Below are positions 35,791-44,537 of a stretch of 64,000 bases of DNA, piece by piece; the stretch's first letter is position 1, and each line of letters opens with the position of its first letter. The translations under genes and the position numbers were made by a program. Below the pieces are notes generated by a model. It saw only the letters and a list, made by a program, of their open reading frames with translations. It was not told the DNA's origin and made no database searches. Origin of the DNA: Streptomyces litmocidini. GTDB lineage: Bacteria; Actinomycetota; Actinomycetes; Streptomycetales; Streptomycetaceae. Location of the stretch: assembly GCF_014649755.1 (NCBI RefSeq), contig NZ_BMTQ01000001.1, positions 620,001 to 684,000 on the forward strand, in the 5' to 3' direction.

Positions 35791-36900
35791 TCAGCCGAAT
35801 TCGAGCCGGTCCGTGTGATGCGTCACACGGGTGGTGAGCCGGTCGACCTCATGGGCCGCGGTGCCCGCCACGCCCGCCAGGAAACCCTGCGCGCGCGGCG
35901 AGGCGGTGGCCCGCAGCCACTCGGGCGCTATCTCGACGACGGCGACCTTCACCCCCGTGCCGGCGAGGGCCAGCGGCAGGGTGTGCACGACCGTGGAGGG
36001 GAAGCTGACGACCGTGCGCCCGATGGGGCCGCGTCGGGCTATCAGCTCCAGGGGCAGGTCGGGCCGGACCACCTGGAGGCCCGTGTCGACCGCGATCCGG
36101 TGCAGTTTCTCGACGCCCTCCCTGCGGTGGGCGAAGTAGCGGGTGGCTCCGTGGGCGCGGGCCAGTTCGTCCACCACGCGCGCGTAGTGGCCGGCGTCGA
36201 CGACGCCCGTCTCGACCAGCGAGGTGCCGACCAGGTCCGCGCCGCCGGTGAGCAGCGGCGGTCCGAAGGTGTCCCGGGTCCAGGCGTACGCGTTCTCGGT
36301 GACCGTGACGCCCGGAGGGGCCTCCACGGGCAGCGAGGTGAAGATCTCGACCGTGCGGTTCCCGGCGGGGGCGAGCCGCTGCCGGGCGAGGGTCGTGACC
36401 GGGGCGAGGAGCAGCTCGCGGGGGCCCAGGCTGCCCTTGCGGTGCCAGCGCACCAGGCGCTCGCCGCGGCCGAGCTGGGCGGCGAACTCCATGGTCGCGG
36501 TGCCGTCGTCGACCACCGTCAGGTGCCGGGGGGAGAAGAGGGTCAGGAGCAGCTGGACGTACCGGGAGAACGGGTCCCCGATGATCACCCGTTCCGCCGC
36601 GCGCAGCGGCCCGGCGAGCTCGCGCAGGGTGCGGACGAGCGCGCCCCGGCCGCCGCGGGCCTCCTGCCAGTGGACGGTGAGGCCCTGGTCGCGGGCCAGC
36701 TGGGCCATCCGGCGCAGCTGGCCCCGCGACATGGGGTCGGTCGGCGAGAGGACGACGACGGTGAGGGCGTCCGCGGCGTCGGCGTCCGCCGGGTCACCGG
36801 TCGCGGGGGCCGCGCGGCCCCCGGGGCCCTGCGTGTGCGCCCACTCCAGGACGTTCAGGAGCTGGACCGGGCTCTCGACGAACGCCAGCTGCCCGGTCAT
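35791..36900 (-). CDS. Polysialyltransferase-like glycosyltransferase
   Basis: 369 aa. The segment LTVVDDGTATMEF carries the acidic D-D-G motif of the alpha-2,8-polysialyltransferase fold, and SFPSTVVHTLPLAL is the later S-S-like motif; the HP motif of classical enzymes appears as YFAHRREG. Probably adds or extends a nonulosonic-acid chain using CMP-sugar made by the next two genes. Its ATG overlaps the neuB stop (ATGA), so it is the last gene of the operon. Confidence 0.75.
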   Translation of the reverse strand: MTGQLAFVESPVQLLNVLEWAHTQGPGGRAAPATGDPADADAADALTVVVLSPTDPMSRGQLRRMAQLARDQGLTVHWQEARGGRGALVRTLRELAGPLRAAERVIIGDPFSRYVQLLLTLFSPRHLTVVDDGTATMEFAAQLGRGERLVRWHRKGSLGPRELLLAPVTTLARQRLAPAGNRTVEIFTSLPVEAPPGVTVTENAYAWTRDTFGPPLLTGGADLVGTSLVETGVVDAGHYARVVDELARAHGATRYFAHRREGVEKLHRIAVDTGLQVVRPDLPLELIARRGPIGRTVVSFPSTVVHTLPLALAGTGVKVAVVEIAPEWLRATASPRAQGFLAGVAGTAAHEVDRLTTRVTHHTDRLEFG

Positions 36901-37790
36901 GCGGCGACGGTGCCCTGGACCCGGCGGAGCTTCTTCATCGGGCCGAGCTCCGACTCGTACACCTTCTTCACGCCGTCGCCGAGCGCGGCCTCGATGGTGC
37001 GGATGTCGCGGACCAGGCGCTGGAGGCCCTGCGGCTCGACGGAGGCGGCCTGGTCGGAGCCCCACATGGCGCGGTCGAGGGTGATGTGGCGCTCGACGAA
37101 GGTGGCGCCGAGGGCGACGGCGGCCAGCGTGGTCTGGAGGCCGGTCTCGTGGCCGGAGTAGCCGATCGGGACGTTCGGGTACTCCTCCTGGAGCGTCTGG
37201 ATGACGCGGAGGTTGAGCTCCTCGGCCTTGGCCGGGTAGGTCGAGGTGGCGTGGCAGAGCAGGATGTTGTCGCTGCCGAGGACCTCGACGGCGTGCCGGA
37301 TCTGCTTCGGCGTCGACATGCCGGTGGAGAGGATGACCGTGCGGCCGGTGGCGCGCAGCTCGCGCAGCAGCTCGTCGTCGGTGAGGGAGGCGGAGGCGAC
37401 CTTGTGGGCGGGGACGTCGAACTTCTCCAGGAAGGCGACGGCCTCGGTGTCCCACGGGGAGGCGAACCAGTCGATCCCCTTCTCCTCGCAGTACGCGTCG
37501 ATCCGGCGGTACTCGTCCTCGCCGAACTCCACGCGGTGGCGGTAGTCGATGTACGTCATCCGGCCCCAGGGGGTGTCGCGCTCGATGTCCCACTGGTCGC
37601 GCGGGGTGCAGATCTCCGGGGTGCGCTTCTGGAACTTGACGGCGTCGCAGCCTGCCTCGGCGGCCACGTCGATCAGCTTGAAGGCGTTGTCGAGGTCGCC
37701 GTTGTGGTTGATGCCGATCTCGCCGCAGACGTAGACGGAGTGACCCGGGCCGGCGGTCTTGGTGCCGAGGGTGCGCAGACGGGAGTTCAT
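36897..37790 (-). CDS. neuB: NeuB-type nonulosonic acid synthase, without SAF domain
   Basis: 297 aa. Condenses phosphoenolpyruvate with a mannose-type sugar. TIM-barrel motifs: VCGEIGINHNGD, AVKFQKRTPEICTP, FASPWDTEAVAFLEKFDVPAHKVASASLTD, STGMST, CHATSTYPAK, IGYSGHETGL and ERHITLDRAMWGSDQAAS. The protein stops soon after the barrel, missing the antifreeze-like SAF domain (about 60 aa) present in E. coli-type NeuB. In this cluster there is no UDP-GlcNAc 2-epimerase, so the product is more likely Kdn than Neu5Ac. Confidence 0.9.
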   Translation of the reverse strand: MNSRLRTLGTKTAGPGHSVYVCGEIGINHNGDLDNAFKLIDVAAEAGCDAVKFQKRTPEICTPRDQWDIERDTPWGRMTYIDYRHRVEFGEDEYRRIDAYCEEKGIDWFASPWDTEAVAFLEKFDVPAHKVASASLTDDELLRELRATGRTVILSTGMSTPKQIRHAVEVLGSDNILLCHATSTYPAKAEELNLRVIQTLQEEYPNVPIGYSGHETGLQTTLAAVALGATFVERHITLDRAMWGSDQAASVEPQGLQRLVRDIRTIEAALGDGVKKVYESELGPMKKLRRVQGTVAA

Positions 37791-37799
37791 GATCGTTCC

Positions 37800-39008
37800 T
37801 TACGGGTTGGGCGGGTTGGGGGTGTCGAGCTCGGGTCCGAGGAGCCAGGCGGCGATCTCGCGGATCGCTCCGGCGCCGCCCGGGGTGACGGTGACCGCGC
37901 GGGCGGCGGCCCGTACGGAGTCGTGGGCGCTGCTCACCGCGACGGGCCAGCCGACGAGGTGGAAGCAGGGCAGGTCGTTGACGTCGTTGCCGGCGTAGAG
38001 GACGCGCTGCGGGTCGATGCCCTCGGCCTCGCACCACTCCTTGAGGGCCCGGTCCTTGCGGTCGATGCCGTGCAGGACGGGGATCCTGAGCTTGCGGGCG
38101 CGGGCGGCGACCACGGCGTTCTGCTCGGTGGAGAGGATGAGGACGGGCAGTCCGGCGCGGCGCAGGGCCGCGATGCCGAGGCCGTCGCCGCGGTGCGCGG
38201 AGACGAACTCGCGCCCTTCGGCGTCGAGGTGGACCCGGTCGTCGGTCTGGGTGCCGTCGAAGTCGAGGACGACGGCGTCGACGTCGGCGAAGCCGGGCGT
38301 GACGGGCTCGTCGAGGAGCGGCGCGAGGGCCTTGGCGCGGGCGAGGTCGTGCGGGTCGTCGATCTCCAGGACCCGGGCGGGGTCGGTGACGACGAGCGCG
38401 GTGCGGCCGAAGAAGCGGTGTCCGTGGGTGCGGAAGCCGGCCGCGTCCATCGCGTAGACGGCGCCGGTCTCCAGGTACTCGGGCTCGCGGTCCTGGCGGC
38501 GCGGACGGTGCGCCTTGTCGTGGTTGACGCCGACGGCCCCCGTCGCGCTGCCCTCGGGATCGCGCCACAGGAAGCCGTGGGACGGGGCGGCGGTGAAGGC
38601 GGTGTCGGCGGCGCCCGAGGTGATGCGCTCGGCGGCCTCGGCGACCTCGGCGGAGGTGAGGAAGGGGCTCGTGCACTGGACGAGGAGGACCACGTCGGCC
38701 GGGCGGCCGTGGACGGCCTCGAAGGCGTCCATGGCGTGCAGGACCGCGGCCTCGCTGGTGGCGGTGTCGCCGGCGATCCCGGCGGGCCGCCGGACGGCCT
38801 CGGCCCCGGCGGTGCGGGCCGCGGCCGCGATGGCCTCGTCGTCGGTGGAGACCACGACGTGCGTGACGGTGCGGGCGCCGAGACAGGCGTGGACGGCGCG
38901 GGCGACCAGGGGGACCCCGGCCACGGGGGCGAGGTTCTTGGCGGGCACGCCCTTGGAGCCGCCCCGGGCGGGGATCACGGCGAGGACGGTCGGCACGGTC
39001 GGGGTCAT
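37800..39008 (-). CDS. neuA: CMP-nonulosonate cytidylyltransferase fused to HAD phosphatase
   Basis: 402 aa. N-terminal half: cytidylyltransferase with LAVIPARGGSKGVPAKN, then RPAGIAGDTATSEAAVLHA, LVQCTSPFLTS and YLETGAVYAM. C-terminal half (about 240-395): KdsC-like HAD domain with DFDGTQTDD, LSTEQN, RKDRALKEW and AGNDVNDLPC. It could dephosphorylate the 9-phosphate and then activate it with CTP. Start ATG 39008 (or the adjacent GTG 39011), overlapping the upstream stop. Its TAA stop overlaps the SD of neuB. Confidence 0.92.
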   Translation of the reverse strand: MTPTVPTVLAVIPARGGSKGVPAKNLAPVAGVPLVARAVHACLGARTVTHVVVSTDDEAIAAAARTAGAEAVRRPAGIAGDTATSEAAVLHAMDAFEAVHGRPADVVLLVQCTSPFLTSAEVAEAAERITSGAADTAFTAAPSHGFLWRDPEGSATGAVGVNHDKAHRPRRQDREPEYLETGAVYAMDAAGFRTHGHRFFGRTALVVTDPARVLEIDDPHDLARAKALAPLLDEPVTPGFADVDAVVLDFDGTQTDDRVHLDAEGREFVSAHRGDGLGIAALRRAGLPVLILSTEQNAVVAARARKLRIPVLHGIDRKDRALKEWCEAEGIDPQRVLYAGNDVNDLPCFHLVGWPVAVSSAHDSVRAAARAVTVTPGGAGAIREIAAWLLGPELDTPNPPNP

Positions 39009-40297
39009 CACAGTTCTCCCAGGCGGCGGATGACGGGGGCGACGCGCTGCACGCCGTGGCGGTACGCGCCCCGCGCGGCCTCCCGGACGACCCGGCGCAG
39101 CGCGCTCTCGCGGGACTCGGGCGCGGTGACGTCCAGGCGGTGGCGGGCGAGGATCCCGGGCAGGTAGCCGGGGGCCGTCTCCGCGGTGTAGTAGGGGGCG
39201 ATCGGGGGGAGCGCGGGAAGCGCCAGGAGCTCGGCGACGCGGTCGCGGGCGGCGTCGAAGGCCTCTTCGTACGGGCTGTCGGAGGCGACGCCCTGCCGGG
39301 CGAGCCAGTTCTCGTCGGGTGCCGGCACGTCCCCCTCGTCGAGCCGGTCGAAGGAGGTCAGCAGGCCGGAGCCGACGAAGTGGTGGTTGCCGAGGGCCTC
39401 GCGGACCCCGAGGTCGGTGAGGATCGCGGTGGGGATCCGGCGGTGGAGCGCCTCCAGCGCGGCCGTGGAGGAGACGGTGACCAGGAGGTCGGTGCGGTCG
39501 AGGACCTCGCCCATGTGCCCGTACACGAGCCGGAAGTTGTCCGGCGGGTCGAGCTCGCGCACCAGCTTCTGGAACGGGAACTCCTCCAGGTGCGTGGTGT
39601 GTTCGCCCGGCTTGGAGCGGAGCTTGAGGAGCACCTCGCGCCCCGGGTGGAGGCGGGCGTGCGCGATCAACCGGCGCAGCACGTAGGCGCGTTCGGCCCG
39701 GGTGGCGGGCACGGAGGGCTGGGCGGCGAAGACCAGGGTGTCGCGGCCGGCCTCGGGGGCGTGCGGGGCGCCGCCCAGGAAGGGCAGCGCGGCCTCGACG
39801 ACCGAGTCGGCGTCGGCGCCCACGCCCTCGTAGACGGCGCGGAAGCGCTCGGCGTCGTGGCGGGAGTTGGCGAGGACCACGTCGGCGCCGTGGCGCAGCA
39901 GCAGGCCGTCGGTCAGCTTCTCGTAGACGACGCCGACGTAGCCGGTGACGATCACCGGTCGCCGTTCCAGGGAGAGGTCGGCCAGGCCCTGCAGGACGGC
40001 CCGGACGGTGCCGCCGACCAGGGCGAGCACGAGGACGTCGAAGCCCTCGCCCCGCGCCTCCGCGTCCCGTACCGCGCGCAGGAAGTCCGCGCCCGTCACC
40101 TCGCGCGGGGCGGCCTGGGACACCCCGGTCTCGGCGAGCTGGCGCGCGGTGGGCGTGGCCCGTCCCCGCAGGACGAATCCGGCGGGTTCGGCGGTCGCCG
40201 TGGTGATGCGGCGCGCGGTGAGGGCGCCCCATTTCCACCGGGTGTCGGAGTCGGCGAGTACGGCGACCCGTACCGCTTCTCTGGTACTTGCTGGCAC
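39008..40297 (-). CDS. DUF6716-like putative glycosyltransferase
   Basis: 429 aa from GTG 40297. A glycosyltransferase-like two-domain protein: RVAVLADSDTRWKWG at the start, PVIVTGYVGVVYEKLTDGLLLRHGADVVLANS, HPGREVLLKLRSKPGEHTTH and DRTDLLVTVSSTAALEALHRRIPTAILTDLG. The last parts look like the phosphosugar-binding C-domain of GT-B enzymes. Function unknown; first gene of the minus-strand half of the glycopolymer cluster. Confidence 0.7.
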   Translation of the reverse strand: MPASTREAVRVAVLADSDTRWKWGALTARRITTATAEPAGFVLRGRATPTARQLAETGVSQAAPREVTGADFLRAVRDAEARGEGFDVLVLALVGGTVRAVLQGLADLSLERRPVIVTGYVGVVYEKLTDGLLLRHGADVVLANSRHDAERFRAVYEGVGADADSVVEAALPFLGGAPHAPEAGRDTLVFAAQPSVPATRAERAYVLRRLIAHARLHPGREVLLKLRSKPGEHTTHLEEFPFQKLVRELDPPDNFRLVYGHMGEVLDRTDLLVTVSSTAALEALHRRIPTAILTDLGVREALGNHHFVGSGLLTSFDRLDEGDVPAPDENWLARQGVASDSPYEEAFDAARDRVAELLALPALPPIAPYYTAETAPGYLPGILARHRLDVTAPESRESALRRVVREAARGAYRHGVQRVAPVIRRLGEL

Positions 40298-40503
40298 GTC
40301 GAGGACGCTAGAAGGGCATTCCGCTTTTCGGCCCAACTGGGTCACAACAAACGGTGAACAGAGCCTCTCCGCCCGCTGAAGCGGGTCGCGTTCCGGACGC
40401 GGTGGGGCCGATTTCCTTTGCGGGGAAAGGCGGTTAATCGGCCCGCCTCTTGGTGTTCACCGAAAGGCCGCCCGGCGGTCGGTGGGAATGCCGGGGCGGC
40501 GCC

Positions 40504-40516
40504 TAGCGTCGGCCGC
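40504..40516 (+). promoter_or_regulatory. -10 hexamer of a leaderless promoter
   Basis: TAGCGT (40504-40509) is 7 nt before the GTG at 40517; no SD. Confidence 0.45.
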
Positions 40517-41569
40517 GTGGTCAAGCTCTCCGTCGTCGTGCCGTTCTTCAACGTGCAGACATACGCCCCCGACACCCTCACGAGCCTGCGGGCCAACGCC
40601 CGCGAGGACTTCGAGTTCCTCCTCGTCGACGACTGCTCGTCGGACCGGACCCCGGAGCTCCTCGAACGGGCCGTGCGCGAGATCCCGGGTGCCGTCCTGA
40701 TCAGGCACGAGCACAACGAGGGCCTCGCCACGGCCCGGAACACCGGCCTCGACGCCGCCCGCGGCGAGCACATCGCCTTCCTCGACGGGGACGACTGGCT
40801 CGCTCCCGGCTACTACGGCCGACTGGTCGACGCCGCCGAGTCGCTGCGCTGCGACTTCCTGCGCACCGACCACGTCACGGTCACCGGCCGCAACCGCGCG
40901 GTGCGCCGGGTGCCGGTCCCCCGGCGCGGCGAGGTGCTGCGTCCGCGGGACGCGATCCTGCCGTCGCACCGGACGACCTCGGTCGACTACCCGTACGCCT
41001 GGGCCGGGATCTACCACCGTCGGCTCCTCGACCGGGGCCTGCTGCACTTTCCGCACGGGTTGCGGACCGCCGAGGACCGGCCGTGGATCTGGAAACTCCA
41101 CCGCGAGGCGGAATCGTTCGCCGCGATCGGGGAACTCGGTGTGTTCTACCGGCGCGGGGTGGCGACCTCCCTCACCCAGATCGGCGACGTCCGGCAATTG
41201 GATTTCATCCGCGCCTTCGACCAGGTGATCGAGGAAACGGCGAAGGACCCGGATGCGGATCTCCTCCTTCCCAAGGCCGTCCGTACGTATTGCGCGGTGA
41301 TCTCCCATCACATCGGGTCGATCGAAAGGTTCGAACCCGAGGTGGCGCGCCGGCTGAAGGCGATGAGCGCGGGGGCGCTGCGGCGGATGCCGCAGGGGGT
41401 CCTCGACGAGGCCCTGACCGCGATGGGCGGGGACCGCGCGACGATGCTGCGCCGGCTGCGCAGGCGCCGGCCCGCGCCGCCGCCGGCGGGCCCGGACCGC
41501 GGGCCCGCGGCCGGCACGGGCTCCGGCCCGGCGGCCGGCTCCGGCGGGTCGGCGGAGGTGGCCGCGTGA
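40517..41569 (+). CDS. Family 2 glycosyltransferase
   Basis: 350 aa. GT-A fold: LSVVVPFFNVQTYAPDTLTSL, VDDCSSDRTPELLE, NEGLATARNTGLDAARGEHIAFLDGDDW (DxD). Then AEDRPWIWKLH for the acceptor side. The C-terminus is Pro/Gly/Ala rich. Transfers an unknown sugar in the glycopolymer pathway. GTG start; the stop overlaps the next GTG (GTGA), so the two are translated together. Confidence 0.88.
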   Translation: MVKLSVVVPFFNVQTYAPDTLTSLRANAREDFEFLLVDDCSSDRTPELLERAVREIPGAVLIRHEHNEGLATARNTGLDAARGEHIAFLDGDDWLAPGYYGRLVDAAESLRCDFLRTDHVTVTGRNRAVRRVPVPRRGEVLRPRDAILPSHRTTSVDYPYAWAGIYHRRLLDRGLLHFPHGLRTAEDRPWIWKLHREAESFAAIGELGVFYRRGVATSLTQIGDVRQLDFIRAFDQVIEETAKDPDADLLLPKAVRTYCAVISHHIGSIERFEPEVARRLKAMSAGALRRMPQGVLDEALTAMGGDRATMLRRLRRRRPAPPPAGPDRGPAAGTGSGPAAGSGGSAEVAA

Positions 41570-42879
41570 GCGACCGCCGGACCACCCAGATCTTCTGCGC
41601 CTCCACCCTCTACGGCGCCGTGACGCTCGCCGCGGCGCTCGACAGCGGCTGCTTCGGCCCCGCCGACCGCCGGATCCTCCTCGTCACCCACAACGCGGCC
41701 GTGCCGGAGACCACCCCGGCCCTGGACGAGGCCGAGGGCTTCGAGCGGCTGCGCGGCCGCTTCGACTCCGTCCTGTCCTGGAACGAGACGATCTCCCCGC
41801 TCCATCCGGCCGGCTGGACCCCGCGCCCGAGCGATCTGCCGCTCCTCCAGCGCCATCTGAACAGGCTCTGGGACCTCGGCGACGACCGCGTCGAACTCGC
41901 CCTCGAATCGCTCCAGGTCACGCCCGCCCTCGCCATCGCCCAGCTGATCCCCGACGCGCCGATCACGGCGTACGCGGACGGTCTGATGAGCTACGGCCCG
42001 ACCCGCAACAAGATCGACCCGCTCGTCGGCGGCCGCGTGGGCCGGCTGCTGCACCTGGACCTCGTCCCCGGGCTCGCGCCGCTGCTGCTCGCCGAGTTCG
42101 GGGCGGTGCCGGAGGCGGTGCCGACGGAGGCGTTCACGAAGGTCGTCGAGGAGCTGGCCGGGCCGGCGGGCCGGGAGGAGGGCCCCGCGCTGCTCCTCGG
42201 CCAGTACCTGGCCGCGCTGGACCTGCTGACCGCCGCCGAGGAGGAGGAGCTGCACCTGCGGATGGTCCGGGGCGCGATCGCCCGCGGCCACCGGCGGCTC
42301 GTCTTCAAACCGCACCCGACGGCCCCGGACTCCTGGTCGCGGACCCTGGTGGAGGCGGCGCAGGAGCTCGGCGCCGTGCTGACCGTCGAGGACCGGCCGG
42401 TGCTCGCCGAGGTGCTCTACCGCGAGCTGCGGCCCGCGCTGGTCGTCGGCTGCTTCTCCACGGCGCTGCTCACGGCGTCGACCTTCTACGGGGTGCCGAC
42501 CGCCCGGGTCGGCACCCGCGCCCTCCTGGAACGGCTCACCCCGTTCCAGAACAGCAACCGGATCCCGCTCACGGTCGTCGACGCGGTCGTCCCGCCCCTG
42601 GAGGAGAGGGACGGCGACGACGCCGGGATCGGCACGGAGCAGCTGAACGACCTGGTCGCGGCGGTCGGCTTCGCGATGCAGCCGAAGATACGCCCGGAGC
42701 TGCGGGAGTCGGCGGTGCGGCACCTCTCGGGCCCGCTCGCCGAGCGCACCCGGCACCACTTCACCCGGCGCCGCCTCACGGTCCTGAACCTGCCGGGCGG
42801 CCTGCCGATCCCCCGCCACCCGAAGGTCCGCCGGCTCGCGCGCCGCGCGCTGCGGCTGCGCAGGGCGCTGAAGCGCTGA
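41566..42879 (+). CDS. Polysialyltransferase-family protein
   Basis: 437 aa. Has the three classical motifs of bacterial sialyl/polysialyltransferases: acidic-acidic-Gly as YADGLMSYG, HP as VFKPHPTAPDS, and the S-S-like FSTALLTAS. N-terminus TTQIFCASTLYGAVTLAAALDSG is the donor-side Rossmann start. The end is Arg-rich and basic. It probably elongates a Kdn-like polymer with the minus-strand partner at 35791-36900. Confidence 0.8.
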   Translation: MSDRRTTQIFCASTLYGAVTLAAALDSGCFGPADRRILLVTHNAAVPETTPALDEAEGFERLRGRFDSVLSWNETISPLHPAGWTPRPSDLPLLQRHLNRLWDLGDDRVELALESLQVTPALAIAQLIPDAPITAYADGLMSYGPTRNKIDPLVGGRVGRLLHLDLVPGLAPLLLAEFGAVPEAVPTEAFTKVVEELAGPAGREEGPALLLGQYLAALDLLTAAEEEELHLRMVRGAIARGHRRLVFKPHPTAPDSWSRTLVEAAQELGAVLTVEDRPVLAEVLYRELRPALVVGCFSTALLTASTFYGVPTARVGTRALLERLTPFQNSNRIPLTVVDAVVPPLEERDGDDAGIGTEQLNDLVAAVGFAMQPKIRPELRESAVRHLSGPLAERTRHHFTRRRLTVLNLPGGLPIPRHPKVRRLARRALRLRRALKR

Positions 42880-42897
42880 GGAACCACCACCGGGACG

Positions 42898-42933
42898 GCG
42901 GCCCGGGAACCCGTGCGGGGGTTCCCGGGCCGC
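42898..42933. terminator. Bidirectional terminator
   Basis: 15-bp perfect stem GCGGCCCGGGAACCC/complement, GTGCGG loop. Between the polysialyltransferase gene and the convergent MerR pseudogene. Confidence 0.82.
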
Positions 42934-42950
42934 GGTGGTCCTCCGGGGGA

Positions 42951-43773
42951 TCAGGCGCGGACGATCGGCTCCTGGATCTCGGAGACCCAGCCGGCCGGGT
43001 CCTCGGGGCACTCCAGGTACAGCTCACGGGCGTAGCCGGCCGACCGGTAGCCGTTGGTGTCGATCCAAGCGGCCAGGGTCTGCGCGGTCGGCAGGACCTC
43101 GTCCATCGAACCCCGGTGGACGATGGTGGCCGCCTCCTCGATGCCGGGCAGGACGCGCACCTCGACGCCCTCCGCGACCGTGCCGTCGGGCACGGTCGTC
43201 GCGGCGTGCACGACGACCGAACCGTCACCCCTGCCCGCGTCCTCGTAGTACGCGACGGCCGGGCCGAAGCCGGTGACGCCCGCGCTCTCCAGCCGGCCGC
43301 ACAGCTCCTCGTACAGCGGCCCGATGACCGGGCCGATGTCCTCCGGTCCGAAGCCCGCGGCGACCGAGCTCAGTTCGGCGACGCGGACGGCGGGGACCTT
43401 CTTGACAACGACGTCCTGGGTGGACATGCGTCCCTCGCTCTCGATGGCCCGGAGCCTCGCGCCGACCTGGGCGAGCCGGGCCCGCGCCGCCTCCAGGGCC
43501 GCCTCCAGCTCGGCCTGGCGCAGGCGCAGCATCCCCCGCAGCTCCTCCGCGCCGACCTCGTCCCGGAGGATCGCCCCCACCTGTTCGAGGGTGAAGCCGA
43601 GCTCCTTGAGCGCGATGACGCGGTTGAGGGGGGGCGAGCTGGTCCGCCGTGTAGTAGCGGTAGCCGCTGTGCGGGTCGACGTGGGCCGGGCGCAGCAGTC
43701 CGATGGCGTCGTAGTGGCGCAGCATCCGGACCGACACCCGCCCGTGCCGGGCGAAGTCTCCGATGGCGAACAT
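42951..43773 (-). pseudogene. MerR-family regulator with frameshift at a C7 run
   Basis: N-terminal HTH from ATG 43773: MFAIGDFARHGRVSVRMLRHYDAIGLLRPAHVDPHSGYRYYTADQLA. The next, expected RLNRVIALKELGF, is found only in another frame, where the rest of the gene continues (MGAILRDEVGAEELRGMLRLR coiled coil, then a GyrI-like effector domain to 42951). The break is a run of seven C (minus strand) at 43628-43634; six C would restore the frame. It may be a sequencing error, a true pseudogene or a phase-variable gene. Confidence 0.75.
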
Positions 43774-43823
43774 GACGCCCCCTACGGAACGGCCTCACAC
43801 CGTGTGAGGGTCAAGCGGGCCGG

Positions 43824-44477
43824 TCAGGCGCTGCTGAGCGAGAGCTTCGCGGCGAAGCCGAGGAAGAGGGCCCCGGCGGCGGAGGTCGCTCCCGCCGAGA
43901 GGCGCTTGCGGCGGCGGAACGCCTCGGCGAGCCGGGTGCCGCCGAATATGAGGGTCGTCAGGTAGAGGAAGCTGCCGAGCTGGAGCAGGGTGCCGAGGAC
44001 CAGGAAGGAGAGCGCCGGGTAGGCGTAGGACGGGTCCACGAACTGCACGAAGAAGGAGATCAGGAAGAGGATCGCCTTCGGGTTGAAGAGGCTGATGACC
44101 AGCGCGCGGCGGTAGGGGTGCTCGGACGGTCCGGCGTCCGGCTCGGCGGCGGCCTCGACGGCGGTCTCGTGCCGGGTGCGCCACATGGCCAGGGCGGCCC
44201 GCAGCATGCCGATCGCCATCCAGGTCAGATAGCCGGCGCCCGCGTACTTCACGATCATGAAGAGGAACGGGGTGGTCTGGAGCAGCGAGGCGGCGCCGAG
44301 GGCGGCGAGGGTCATCAGGACGGCGTCGCCGGTGAACACCCCGGCGGCGGCCTTGTATCCGGTCCGGGTGCCCTTGCGGGCGGCGACGGACAGCACGTAC
44401 AGCGAGTTCGGCCCCGGGAGGAGGATGATGAGGACGAGCCCGGCGAGATAGGTCGGCAGATCGGTGACACCCAGCAT
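43824..44477 (-). CDS. LysE/RhtB-family amino acid exporter
   Basis: 217 aa, six membrane helices. The N-terminus YLAGLVLIILLPGPNSLYVLSVAARKGTRTGYKAAAGVFTGD matches the LysE/RhtB signature (PGP..., G...G). Between helices 3 and 4 is a charged loop (RHETAVEAAAEPDAGPSEHPYRRA). Probably exports an amino acid; substrate not predictable. ATG 44477 is preferred over an upstream start (44507) because the conserved helix begins right after. Confidence 0.85.
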   Translation of the reverse strand: MLGVTDLPTYLAGLVLIILLPGPNSLYVLSVAARKGTRTGYKAAAGVFTGDAVLMTLAALGAASLLQTTPFLFMIVKYAGAGYLTWMAIGMLRAALAMWRTRHETAVEAAAEPDAGPSEHPYRRALVISLFNPKAILFLISFFVQFVDPSYAYPALSFLVLGTLLQLGSFLYLTTLIFGGTRLAEAFRRRKRLSAGATSAAGALFLGFAAKLSLSSA

Positions 44478-44537
44478 GGAGCGGAGTGTCGCACACCGGT
44501 ACGACACTCCGCTTTGGGTTTCGACGGGTGGAATCGG

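Noticed and set aside
35791..38676. One 961-aa protein covering the polysialyltransferase and neuA/neuB regions
   Set aside because: The upstream part is a shadow frame opposite to none but out of frame with NeuB and NeuA codons; the real gene begins at ATG 36900.
43225..43773. A separate 182-aa MerR gene ending at 43225
   Set aside because: After the HTH the frame gives a Pro/Arg-rich, unlike-protein tail, while the adjacent frame has the expected coiled coil and effector domain; a frameshift is the better reading.
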